From contig WHSR01000001.1 in the NCBI GenBank assembly GCA_009379995.1, positions 85,635-149,634 of the forward strand: 64,000 nucleotides of DNA, in the 5' to 3' direction. The stretch is from Streptosporangiales bacterium. Its GTDB lineage: Bacteria > Actinomycetota > Actinomycetes > Streptosporangiales > WHSR01. Every line of letters begins with the position of its first letter. The first letter of the stretch is position 1. The notes below the pieces were generated by a model. The model was given only the letters and a program-made list of their open reading frames with translations. It searched no databases and was not told the origin of the DNA. The position numbers were made by a program, and so were the translations under genes. Of this stretch, positions 43,806-51,497 are shown one piece after another.

Positions 43806-44107
43806 TCAGGAGCCGTTGAGGCCCTTGGCCACCCGCGCATCGGCGTCCGCTTGCCCTTCTGGAAGAGGTCGGCCTTGGTGAACTGGCTGACGTCCTCGGT
43901 GGTCTCGAAGAATCCGAACGCGCCGCTGCCCTTGGCGTGGACCACCCGTTCCGGCACCCGCTCGCGGTTGAACTGCGCCATCTTCTGGATCAGGTAGTGA
44001 TCCTGCAGCAGCAGCGGGCCGTTTGGGCCGACCGACTGGGAGAACTCGTCGCTCGGCGCCGGGATGCCGGAGTCGTTGGTGGTGATGGGCCGCGTGGACT
44101 CGGTCAT
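43806..44107 (-). pseudogene. Catalase reduced to its two ends
   Basis: ATG 44107 follows GAGGGG and encodes the normal start of a monofunctional catalase: [20 protein letters not shown], then [19 protein letters not shown] and FQKGKRTP. The sequence then jumps, with a frame change, to a tail reading as [12 protein letters not shown] before a TGA at 43806-43808, like the last residues of a catalase. About 400 residues including the heme site are gone. The longer continuing frame is not catalase and looks spurious. Confidence 0.78.
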
Positions 44108-44176
44108 GCGCCCCTCATCAGGGTCCTAGCGATCACCTAGAGGAGAAAATTCGATTAGCTCAAGGAAGCGACCCAA

Positions 44177-44833
44177 TCAGGTAAATTGCCCCCGCCAGTT
44201 CCCCCGTGCCTCCCGGAAGGCCACGATGGCGACCACCGCCGCGGCGGCCGGGTCCAGCCACCACCAGCCGAGCAGTTGGGTGCCGAGCAGCGCGAGAAGC
44301 ACCCCGGTGGCGAGGCAGCCGTCCAGGAAAGTCATCGACGCGTTCGCCAGCAGCGGCTGGTTGCCGAGCGAACGGCCGATGCGACGCTTGACGTACGCGA
44401 GACAGTACATGATCACGGCGGTCAGGGAAAGGAACACCACCGCGGGGAGGGAGTCCTCGGGCGTGGACGGGGTCAGCACCGACCGGGCCGCCTGTACGAG
44501 CAGGTACACACCCAGCGCGGCGAAGCAGGCCGCGATGGTCCGTTCCGCCCGCCGGGCCCTCCGCCGCGTCTCACTGGCCGCGGAGCCGCGCATGTACCAC
44601 AGCACCGCGGAGGAGGCGATCACCTCGACGCAGGAGTCCAGCCCGAACCCGACCAGGGCCAACGAGCCGGCGGCGGCGCCCATGGCGATGACGACTACCG
44701 CCTCGACACAGTTCCACGCGACGGTGACGAGCTCCAGGTTCCGTCCCCGGCGGCGGAGCTTGGTGACCTCGACCGGATAGGTGGGGGAGAGAAACGCGTA
44801 TCCGAACCTCGGGCGCGCGCGCTGGGCCAGCAC
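44177..44833 (-). CDS. Cation-efflux-like (CDF/TMEM163-type) membrane protein
   Basis: 218 residues. GTG 44833 is favoured because GAGGAG lies 6-7 bases upstream; GTG 44842 overlaps that site. Five to six helices are visible: LVTVAWNCVEAVVVIAMG, LALVGFGLDSCVEVIASSAV with the CDF-type GxxLDS, LPAVVFLSLTAVIMYCL, NASMTFLDGCLATGVLL with a second D site, and WWWLDPAAAAVVAIVAF. The paired D-containing motifs suggest metal export. The adjacent BlaI-type regulator is broken. Confidence 0.8.
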   Translation of the reverse strand: MLAQRARPRFGYAFLSPTYPVEVTKLRRRGRNLELVTVAWNCVEAVVVIAMGAAAGSLALVGFGLDSCVEVIASSAVLWYMRGSAASETRRRARRAERTIAACFAALGVYLLVQAARSVLTPSTPEDSLPAVVFLSLTAVIMYCLAYVKRRIGRSLGNQPLLANASMTFLDGCLATGVLLALLGTQLLGWWWLDPAAAAVVAIVAFREARGNWRGQFT

Positions 44834-44871
44834 GTCGATCACTCCTCTGCCTCGCCCGAGCGGGGATGGGA

Positions 44872-44907
44872 AGACCTCCGACTCGGATGTCCGATGTCGG
44901 AAGGTCT
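44872..44907. promoter_or_regulatory. Imperfect inverted repeat between regulator and efflux gene
   Basis: AGACCTCCGAC (44872-44882) pairs with GTCGGAAGGTCT (44896-44907), leaving a one-base bulge. It lies between the BlaI-type gene end (44992) and the efflux gene start (44833). It could be a terminator for the former or a leader or operator element of the latter. Confidence 0.4.
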
Positions 44908-44991
44908 CGCCCGCTCTCCGACGAGGAGAGGTCGGGAGCCCAGGGACCGGAGGCGCGGCGCCCCAGCGTGTCGATCCGCTGGCCAGCGGGG

Positions 44992-45365
44992 CTACTCCCC
45001 TTCGGGGTTCAGTGTATCGGTCAGGGCGTCGAGGAGTCGCTGGGCGTCCACCGGGTCGATGGTTTCGGCGAAGCGGGTCAGGACGAGACCCCGGTTCGGT
45101 GTCTTCCCGAGCACCTCCAGCATGAGCGCGACCAGGTAGTCCTCGCGGCTTCGGGCGGGCGCGTACCGGTGCGCGCGCCCCTCCGCGACCCGGGTGAGTA
45201 GCCCTTGCGGGCCAGCCGGTCGGCCACGGTCTGCACCGTGGTATAGGCGAGCGGCCGGTCGATCTCGAGGTTCACCCGATCCCGCAGCTCCCGGACGAGT
45301 AACGGTCGTCCCGCGTCCCAGAGTGCGCCGAGCACCGCCTGCTCGAGTGAGCCCCTGCCTGCCAC
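44992..45365 (-). pseudogene. BlaI/MecI/CopY-family regulator, frameshifted
   Basis: GTG 45365 (AGGCAGGA upstream) starts LEQAVLGALWDAGRPLLVREL, then RPLAYTTVQTVADRLARKG, a clear BlaI winged helix. The frame then breaks near 45210. One base later the correct tail continues as LLTRVAEGRAHRYAPARSRED and LVLTRFAETIDPVDAQRLLDAL to TAG at 44992-44994. Loss of one G in a short G run (AAGGGGCT to AAGGGCT) explains it. It could be a sequencing error or a real mutation. Confidence 0.8.
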
Positions 45366-45473
45366 GTCGATCCTGCCTTTACCTCGGTGGCGCCCCCGTC
45401 GGGCCCCGGCGGCGTCGCGGACCCTGCGGATCCCGGCCGCACACGGTCGTACGTATCAGGCCAACATGATGGG

Positions 45474-45513
45474 CCTCTCCGGGCGTGTCCGCCTAGGGAC
45501 ACGCCCGGAGAGG
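45474..45513. terminator. Perfect 17-bp hairpin after the MFS gene
   Basis: CCTCTCCGGGCGTGTCC (45474-45490) and its exact complement (45497-45513) flank a 6-base loop. It lies 63 bp past the stop of the minus-strand transporter at 45576 and upstream of the BlaI-type gene, so it isolates the two units. Confidence 0.75.
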
Positions 45514-45575
45514 ACCCGGGGCGACCACACCCGGACGCGCGGTCAGCGAGCAGAGTGAGCCCGGGGGGCGCGGCC

Positions 45576-46811
45576 TCATGTCTGGACCTGGGTGTCGCGG
45601 CCAGCACGGAGACCGACGCCCGCTTGCGCGGTCGCGAGCACGATGAGCACCCACAGCGGTACGCTCCACCCGCCGGTCACGTCGTTCAGCGCACCGAACA
45701 GCACCGGCCCGACCGTTGCGAACAGGTAGGCGACCGATTGCCCCATACCGGACAGCGCGGCGGCCGACCGCGCGTCCGCGGCGCGCAGGCTGAAAAATGA
45801 CAGCGCGAGCAGGAAGGCTGTGCCGGAGCCCATGCCGGTGATCACGACCCATAGCACCGCGAGGTCCGGCGCCAGCAGCAGGCCGAGGAATCCCACGACG
45901 AGAGCGACCGAGGCCGCCACCGCGACCATCCGCTGGTCGGCCAGCCGATGCAGCACGACCGGCACTGTCAGGCTCATCACCACGCCGAGCATCTGGTAGA
46001 CGGACAGCAGCCAACCGGCCGCGGCCTCACCCGCGCCGAAGCTGTGCAGGACCGTCGGGTACCACGAGATCATGGTGTAGAAGATCCACGAACCCATCCC
46101 CATGAACGCCGCTACCTGCCAGGCCAGCGGCGATCGCCACGGGGTGACCGCAGTAGTAGTGGTAGTCGTGGTCGTTCCTTGCGCGGATAGATCGTCTGCT
46201 CCCGCGGCCGTGGTGGCACGCCGGGACAACTGCGGTGCCCATACCGCCACCGCGATGAGCACGAGACCCGCCCAGAAGCCAAGCGCGGTGCGCCACCCGC
46301 CGGGCAGTGTCCCGGCAAGCGGTACCGCGACCCCGGAGGCGATTGCCCCGACGACGTTCATGGTGGCCGAGTAGACACCTGTCATCTGACCGATCTGACC
46401 CGGAAAATCGCGCTTGATCACGCCTGGCAGCAGCACATTGCCGACCGCGATCCCGCTGGCAAGGAGCACGGTGCCGATCCACAGCAGCGCGGTTACCGGT
46501 ATCGAGCGCAGCAGGATACCGATGACCAGCACGATCAATCCCAGCCACAACAGCTGGTCGACGCCGGTTCGCTTGACCATCCGGGATACCTGCGGCGAAA
46601 CGACGGCGAAGGTCAACAACGGCAGTGCGCCGACGAGGAAACCGGCCGCACCCGCGGAGAGCTCGAGGTCCGCTCTGATCGGTCCGAGCAAGGGCCCGAC
46701 CGACGTCAACGCCGTCCGCAGGTTCGCGGCGACCACGACGATGCCCGCGATCAGCAGCACTCGTCGTGCCGTGGACAGCGACGTTCGTTCCTGCTCGGAG
46801 GTCGAACTCAC
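45576..46811 (-). CDS. MFS transporter, CynX/NimT (cyanate-permease-like) family
   Basis: 411 residues, 12 hydrophobic segments. VVAANLRTALTSVGPLLGPI near the N-terminus is the family hallmark, followed by GFLVGALPLLTFAVVSP and GIAVGNVLLPGVIKRDFP. These carriers export or import small anions, nitroimidazoles or sugars; the substrate cannot be read. The GTG start at 46811 has GGAGGAG only at a long spacing, so the exact start is uncertain. Confidence 0.88.
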   Translation of the reverse strand: MSSTSEQERTSLSTARRVLLIAGIVVVAANLRTALTSVGPLLGPIRADLELSAGAAGFLVGALPLLTFAVVSPQVSRMVKRTGVDQLLWLGLIVLVIGILLRSIPVTALLWIGTVLLASGIAVGNVLLPGVIKRDFPGQIGQMTGVYSATMNVVGAIASGVAVPLAGTLPGGWRTALGFWAGLVLIAVAVWAPQLSRRATTAAGADDLSAQGTTTTTTTTAVTPWRSPLAWQVAAFMGMGSWIFYTMISWYPTVLHSFGAGEAAAGWLLSVYQMLGVVMSLTVPVVLHRLADQRMVAVAASVALVVGFLGLLLAPDLAVLWVVITGMGSGTAFLLALSFFSLRAADARSAAALSGMGQSVAYLFATVGPVLFGALNDVTGGWSVPLWVLIVLATAQAGVGLRAGRDTQVQT

Positions 46812-46956
46812 GTCTTACCCGGCCTCTCTCCTCCGGTCCTCCCGGCGTCGTGCGGTCATAGCACTCGGCAAGCTAATCAGACGCAGTCTCAGACCTCTAC
46901 CAAGCTTGAGGTCCCGTGGCTCGCGACATGCGCGGTACCCGTGACCGCACGGCCCG

Positions 46957-47805
46957 TTAGACCGCGCCGAGAGCCGCCGGGGAGGGCGTCGTGTGCCTGC
47001 CGAGCCGCTCGATGGCCTGCGGAAGGTAGTCGGCCGGGTACCGCCATCGGATGGCCTTGGGCACGACCAGGGCGAGGCGGCGGAACGCCCGCAGCCTCCT
47101 GGTGGTTACGTTCTCCGCGGCCGCCGGCTTGCCGTACAGCTCGTGCGCCCAGACCGGCAGCGCCGAGTACGCGAGGTGGGAGAGTCGCCGGTAGACGGTG
47201 TCGCGGGCGGGAGCCAGCACGGCGGGCAGCGGCGGGCGCATCAGGAACTCGTAGGTGTCCAGCGCCTCGGGTATCGCCTGAAGGTGCGGGCGGACCTCGG
47301 CGAAGTAGGCCGCAAGCTCGGCGACTGAACCCGGCGCCTCGTCGGGGGAAAGGCCGATGATGGCGGCGTTGCGTCGCTGCTCGCGCACGTAGCGGTCGGC
47401 GTGCGCATCGGTGAGGGAGAAGCCGGCCCGGCGCACCACGCCGAGGAACGAGTCGACGAGCGTGCAGTGCACCCAGAGCAGGGCGTCCGGTTCGTCGAGG
47501 CGGTAGGTGCGATCCAGGTCCGGATCGTAGGCGCGCATCGACGCGTGCAGCCTGCGGACCCCGGCCGCCATCCGCTCCGCCTCGGCCAGCGTCGCGTACG
47601 TCGTGGCACCGACGAAGTTGGCGGTGCGCACCAACCGGCCGGTGGCGTCCCGCTTGAAGTCGGAGTTCTGCGCCACACCACGCATCGCCTTCGGGTGCAG
47701 CGCCTGGAAGTACAGGGCCCTGATGCCAGCGATCCACATCGTGGGATCGGCGTGCAGGTGCCAGGTCACCGACGAGGGTCCGTACAGACCCGGATCACCG
47801 CTCAT
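46957..47805 (-). CDS. MpaB/latex-clearing-protein-type oxygenase (DUF2236)
   Basis: 282 residues. It has DPTMWIAGIRALYFQALHPK, NSDFKRDATGRLVRTANF, TYRLDEPDALLWVHCTLVDS and AYFAEVRPHLQAIPEALDT, characteristic of the DUF2236/MpaB family, which includes heme-dependent rubber and mycophenolate oxygenases. There is no signal peptide. The start overlaps the preceding MarR-methyltransferase gene by 11 bp, so they form one unit. Confidence 0.87.
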   Translation of the reverse strand: MSGDPGLYGPSSVTWHLHADPTMWIAGIRALYFQALHPKAMRGVAQNSDFKRDATGRLVRTANFVGATTYATLAEAERMAAGVRRLHASMRAYDPDLDRTYRLDEPDALLWVHCTLVDSFLGVVRRAGFSLTDAHADRYVREQRRNAAIIGLSPDEAPGSVAELAAYFAEVRPHLQAIPEALDTYEFLMRPPLPAVLAPARDTVYRRLSHLAYSALPVWAHELYGKPAAAENVTTRRLRAFRRLALVVPKAIRWRYPADYLPQAIERLGRHTTPSPAALGAV

Positions 47806-49117
47806 CTGCCCACCTCACCGAATCGTGTTCGGTTTGGTCCAGCCTACGATGTACGGCGGTGAGGAAGCCGCTGCGGGACTCGCCCCGGATGGGCCGGCCG
47901 TAGGGGGCGGCGAGGGCCGCCAGCTCGTGGGTCCGGACCTGCCAGCCGTTGCGGACCAGCCAGTCGGGCGCCTCCTCGCCGAGACCGCCCTTCCACAGCG
48001 AGGCGTACCGCTCCATGGCCGGCGTCGCGCGGGCCCGGCTGAGCAGCGAGCCCGCGACGTCGCCGCGCTCGAAGGCGAGCTGGCTGTCCGGCGCGGACAG
48101 CTCGCCGACAGCGGTGAGCAGGCGGGCGGCCTCGTCGGCGGAGAGGTAGATGAGCAGCCCTTCGGCGAGCCACGCCGTCGGCGCGGCCGGCTGGAAACCG
48201 GCCTCGACCAGTCCGGTGGCCCAGTCCTCGCGGAGGTCGGCCGGAACCACCATCCGCGCGCACCCCGGCACGGCTCCCCGCTCGGCCAGCACCCTCTCCT
48301 TGAAGGTCAGTACCTCGGGTAGGTCGAGCTCGAACAGGCGTACCCCGTCCGGCCAGGCCAACCGGAACGCGCGGGTGTCCAGGCCGGCGGCCAGCAGCAC
48401 GACCTGGCGAACTCCGGCGCCTCCGGCGCCCCCGGCGCAGGCAGCGAGCAGGTAGTCGTCGAAGAACCGGGTGCGGATGACGGCGTGGAAGCCGAACGCC
48501 GCACCCAAGGAGCCGAGATCACCGCGTTCCTCGGCCTCCGAAAAGGCGCCGGGGGCGGCGGCGACGAACGCCTCGGCGTAGGGGTCGTCGAAGAGCCGGT
48601 CCGGACGGCGGCTTTCCTCCGCCCGTACGCGTGCCACGCCGATCGCCGTACGGCCCACACCGTCGGGAACCGTGTCTTCGCCGCGCTCACCGCGGCCGTC
48701 GGCGACGAGCCGGTCGGCGAGCTCCTCCAGCATGGCCAGCACCCGGTCCGCCGACCGTGGATCCGAGTTCTCCACGGCCCGGCCCACCGCGTCGTCGATC
48801 GGACGCAGCGCGCGCCGGGTGATCGCCGTCGAGGCGCGCTCGGTCAGCCGCACCAGGGTCCGGCGCCGGTCGGAGGGATCGGTCACCGTCTCGACATGCC
48901 CTCTGCCGCGCAACCGCGCCACCGACGCGGAGACGTGGCTTTGCGTGAAGCCCGTCCGTTCGGTGATCTCCTTGACCGAGCTTCCGGGATGGGTCAACAC
49001 GTCGGCCAGCACGCCCAGCTCACCGGCCGCCATCTGCGGGTCACCCGGGTCCACGGCGGCGATCCGGGAGATCTCCGTCAGCCGCCGGCCCAGCCGGTAC
49101 AGCGTTCCTACATTCAC
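47795..49117 (-). CDS. Fusion: MarR-type DNA-binding domain plus SAM methyltransferase (PPM1/LCMT-like)
   Basis: 440 residues in two domains. Residues 1-145 are a MarR winged helix: GELGVLADVLTHPGSSVKEI, TERTGFTQSHVSASVARLRG and the wing DPSDRRRTLVRLT. Residues ~155-430 are a class I methyltransferase of the leucine-carboxyl/TIGR00027 type: RLFDDPYAEAF, VIRTRFFDDYL, VVLLAAGLDTRAFRL, FELDLPEVLTFKE and WLAEGLLIYL. The GTG start at 49117 lacks a ribosome site and lies against two palindromes. The reading frame is continuous through the linker. It is co-transcribed with the MpaB gene. Confidence 0.88.
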   Translation of the reverse strand: MNVGTLYRLGRRLTEISRIAAVDPGDPQMAAGELGVLADVLTHPGSSVKEITERTGFTQSHVSASVARLRGRGHVETVTDPSDRRRTLVRLTERASTAITRRALRPIDDAVGRAVENSDPRSADRVLAMLEELADRLVADGRGERGEDTVPDGVGRTAIGVARVRAEESRRPDRLFDDPYAEAFVAAAPGAFSEAEERGDLGSLGAAFGFHAVIRTRFFDDYLLAACAGGAGGAGVRQVVLLAAGLDTRAFRLAWPDGVRLFELDLPEVLTFKERVLAERGAVPGCARMVVPADLREDWATGLVEAGFQPAAPTAWLAEGLLIYLSADEAARLLTAVGELSAPDSQLAFERGDVAGSLLSRARATPAMERYASLWKGGLGEEAPDWLVRNGWQVRTHELAALAAPYGRPIRGESRSGFLTAVHRRLDQTEHDSVRWADER

Positions 49118-49143
49118 ATCGCGAACGATACATCGCTAGCGAT
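49118..49143. promoter_or_regulatory. Tandem operator sites abutting the MarR-methyltransferase start
   Basis: ATCGCTAGCGAT (49132-49143) is a perfect 12-bp palindrome. ATCGCGAACGAT (49118-49129) has the same ATCG/CGAT arms. The sites are 14 bp apart, close to one and a third helical turns. They fill the 29-bp gap between the MCE stop and the fusion gene's start, the classic position for MarR autorepression. Confidence 0.65.
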
Positions 49144-49146
49144 ACT

Positions 49147-50370
49147 TTACTGCTGGCGGGGAAGGATGCCGCCGAGGGTGGGATCGGGGTCGGAGCTTTG
49201 CCCGTTGCCGTAGGCGTCCGACGGGGGCGGCTTGACGTTGGCGTTCGTGGTAGTGGCCGTCGTCAGCGGGGACAGGTCGAGACCGAGCGGCAGGGTGTCT
49301 TGGGCGAACAGGTTCAGCGGAGCCAGCAGCGGCTCGCACTCCGTCGGCGGCACGTCGAGGGAGTACAGCAGCGAGCAGATGAACATCGCCGGGTCCTGGC
49401 CCTGCTGCAGGACCGGCCGGGTGTCCAGGGTCTGTGACGTGGGGTTGTAGGCGTTCGAGCCGTTGCTGGCATAGACCGGCATGGTGTCGAGGACCTCGGT
49501 GAGGGCGTCCTGCTGCCTGACCAGCACCTTGGAGACCGTCGTGAGATCATCCACGTTCGCGGTGAGCTCGCCCCGGTTGGCGCGGACGAACTCGGTCACC
49601 TCCGCCAGCGCGAGGGACAGGTTCTTCAGCGCCGCGGCCAGCTCGTCACGCTCGGCGTCGAGCTGGGTCGACACCTCGGCCAGGTCCTCGTTGAACGCCC
49701 GCACCTGTTGATCGCTTTCGGCCAGCGCGGCCGTGAACGTCTGCAGGTTCCGTACCGTGTCGAACAGGTCCTCCCGGCCGCCGCTCAGGGTCCGGGCGGC
49801 CTCGGCCAGGTTCTCGGTGGTCTCGTTGATGTTCTCGCCCTGGCCGTCCAGGTTGTCCGCGCCGACGGTGAGCAGCCGCGACAGCGAACCCTCACGGTTC
49901 GCCCCGCGGGGGCCCAGCGCGACGTTGAGCTCGTTGAGGCTGGCGAAGATCTCGTCGATCTCCACAGGTACCGCGGTACGGGAGGTCGGTATGGTCGCGC
50001 CGTCCTCCAGGGCGGGGCCGCCGTGGTAGACCGGGGTGAGCTGGACGTAGCGGTCCGAGGCCAGCGAGGGGGCGAGGACCACTGCCTTGACGTCCGCCGG
50101 TAACGTCCGCTCGGCCTGGTAGCTCATCTCCACCCGCACCTGTCCTCCGGCCGGCGTGATCTCGGTGACCTTGCCGACCGGCACGCCCAGCACGCGGACG
50201 TCCGACTCGGGGTAGAGGCCCACGGCGCGTTCGAAGTATGCGGTCAGACGCTTCGTCTGGAAGCTGGGCCATAGCACGGCGATTACGCCCGCGGACACCG
50301 CAACGGCGACCGCCAGGGCGCCTACGGCCAGGACGGTCGTCGGCGAGCGCCAGCGCAGGGCGTGTGACAT
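49147..50370 (-). CDS. Solitary MCE-family (mammalian cell entry) protein
   Basis: 407 residues. There is one N-terminal membrane segment (TVLAVGALAVAVAVSAGVIA), then an MCE domain ~35-115 (TAYFERAVGLYPESDVRVLG, VPVGKVTEI) and a long helical region ~150-290 typical of the needle-forming MCE proteins. The C-terminal part is Pro/Asn-rich. In actinobacteria MCE proteins import lipids as six-gene operons with YrbE permeases; none of the partners is here. It may plug into a system elsewhere or be a relic. Confidence 0.9.
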   Translation of the reverse strand: MSHALRWRSPTTVLAVGALAVAVAVSAGVIAVLWPSFQTKRLTAYFERAVGLYPESDVRVLGVPVGKVTEITPAGGQVRVEMSYQAERTLPADVKAVVLAPSLASDRYVQLTPVYHGGPALEDGATIPTSRTAVPVEIDEIFASLNELNVALGPRGANREGSLSRLLTVGADNLDGQGENINETTENLAEAARTLSGGREDLFDTVRNLQTFTAALAESDQQVRAFNEDLAEVSTQLDAERDELAAALKNLSLALAEVTEFVRANRGELTANVDDLTTVSKVLVRQQDALTEVLDTMPVYASNGSNAYNPTSQTLDTRPVLQQGQDPAMFICSLLYSLDVPPTECEPLLAPLNLFAQDTLPLGLDLSPLTTATTTNANVKPPPSDAYGNGQSSDPDPTLGGILPRQQ

Positions 50371-50458
50371 AGGTCACCGTTTTTACCCCGGTTAACAACC
50401 GGAGACAAGCGGGTCGCGGAATTCGGCGCGGGCGCCGCACGCCACGAAGCGCCGCACG

Positions 50459-50758
50459 TCACGGAAGGGGGAAGGGCGGCCTGCCGGTGCCGGCGACCCG
50501 GCACCCGCCCCACGGGTCCTGCTCCACCAGCGTGCCGGCCGCCTCGTGCCCGTCCGGGGTACGGACCGTCACATCCCGCTGGTTGCCGGTGAACAGGGCG
50601 GTGACCTCGTCGTGTGGGAGGATCCGCCCCGCCCAGCGGTACGACCCGTCGATCGGTTCGAAGTGCCCGCTCAGGTTGATCCGTACCGGAATGGGACGGC
50701 CGTCGGCGACGACCCATGCGTCGCCCCGGTAGCCCTCGTCCGGGTGATCGGCGTCCAT
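50459..50758 (-). CDS. DUF4873-domain protein
   Basis: 99 residues from ATG 50758 (GGGAG upstream). It has DEGYRGDAWVVADGRPIPVR, SGHFEPIDGSYRWAGRI and TGTLVEQDPWGG-like endings, which form a DUF4873 domain, a small beta-barrel unit often fused to flavin monooxygenases in actinomycetes. Here it stands alone, immediately after a TetR gene whose end overlaps it by 88 bp in another frame. Confidence 0.72.
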   Translation of the reverse strand: MDADHPDEGYRGDAWVVADGRPIPVRINLSGHFEPIDGSYRWAGRILPHDEVTALFTGNQRDVTVRTPDGHEAAGTLVEQDPWGGCRVAGTGRPPFPLP

Positions 50759-51420
50759 GTGTCGCTCCCGTTCCGGTCGGCGAGCACGTGGGCGAACCCG
50801 CTCCAGATCAACGCGGTCAGGTGCTCGGTGAGGTCCGACCGGCTCATCGACCTGTGCTCCAGCCACCAGTCGCCGGCCGCCTGGACAAGTCCCACCAGCC
50901 CGTGCCCCCACGGCTCGGCGCATCCGGTGTCCCGGCCCACCTCCCGGAGCGTGGTGTCGATGATTCCGCCCAGGTGGTTGGCGACCAGCGTCGCGTAGTC
51001 GGCGGCCAGGTCGTGCTCGACCGAGTGATCGACGAGGGGACGGCGGACGACGAACCGGTACAGCTCGGGCTCGGCCTCGATGCTGCTCAGGTAGGTGTCG
51101 ATCACCGCAGCCACCCGGCCGCGGGTCTCCACCTGCTGCCGCATCTGCTGCGTCAGCCGCTCCAGAAGCTCCTCGGCCACCCGGCGCCCCACCGCGACGT
51201 ACAGGTCGACCTTGTCGACGAAGTGTCGGTACAGGACGGGCTTGGTGACCCCGGCCTCGGCGGCGATGTCGTCCATGCCGACGTTCGGCCCGTGGCGGCG
51301 AATGGCGCACACCGCGGCCTCTACCATGGCGGCGCGCCGCGCCTCGCGGTGGCCGTGCCACCGTCCCTTGCGCGCGTCCGGGCCGTTCCGCTCCGGACGC
51401 CGGCGATCAGGGGTTGACAT
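50671..51420 (-). CDS. TetR-family transcriptional regulator
   Basis: 249 residues. The helix-turn-helix is at ~30-75: AAMVEAAVCAIRRHGPNVGM, DDIAAEAGVTKPVLYRHFVD. The ligand domain follows. The last ~30 residues (after HVLADRNGS) read across the DUF4873 start and look unlike TetR, so the protein may originally have ended near 50760. It diverges from the SDR-diiron-hydrolase operon, with two operator-like repeats between them. Confidence 0.9.
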   Translation of the reverse strand: MSTPDRRRPERNGPDARKGRWHGHREARRAAMVEAAVCAIRRHGPNVGMDDIAAEAGVTKPVLYRHFVDKVDLYVAVGRRVAEELLERLTQQMRQQVETRGRVAAVIDTYLSSIEAEPELYRFVVRRPLVDHSVEHDLAADYATLVANHLGGIIDTTLREVGRDTGCAEPWGHGLVGLVQAAGDWWLEHRSMSRSDLTEHLTALIWSGFAHVLADRNGSDTWTPITRTRATGATHGSSPTAVPFRYGST

Positions 51421-51433
51421 GAAGAGGTCCCGT

Positions 51434-51464
51434 GTTACGTTTAGTAACTGTTACCAACGGTAAC
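51434..51464. promoter_or_regulatory. Two tandem TetR operator candidates
   Basis: GTTAC-GTTTA-GTAAC (51434-51448) and GTTAC-CAACG-GTAAC (51450-51464) have identical 5-bp arms and 5-bp spacers, 16 bp apart centre to centre. They lie between the TetR gene (start 51420) and the SDR gene (start 51498), so one bound complex could control both directions. Confidence 0.7.
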
Positions 51465-51497
51465 CAGTAATTGGAGAATATGCCCCGAGGACGGCCC

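Noticed and set aside
43580..43850. The C-terminal extension of the catalase remnant frame past the deletion
   Set aside because: It is Arg/Pro/Thr-rich and runs antisense into the ABC permease. The catalase-like tail is in the other frame and stops at 43806.
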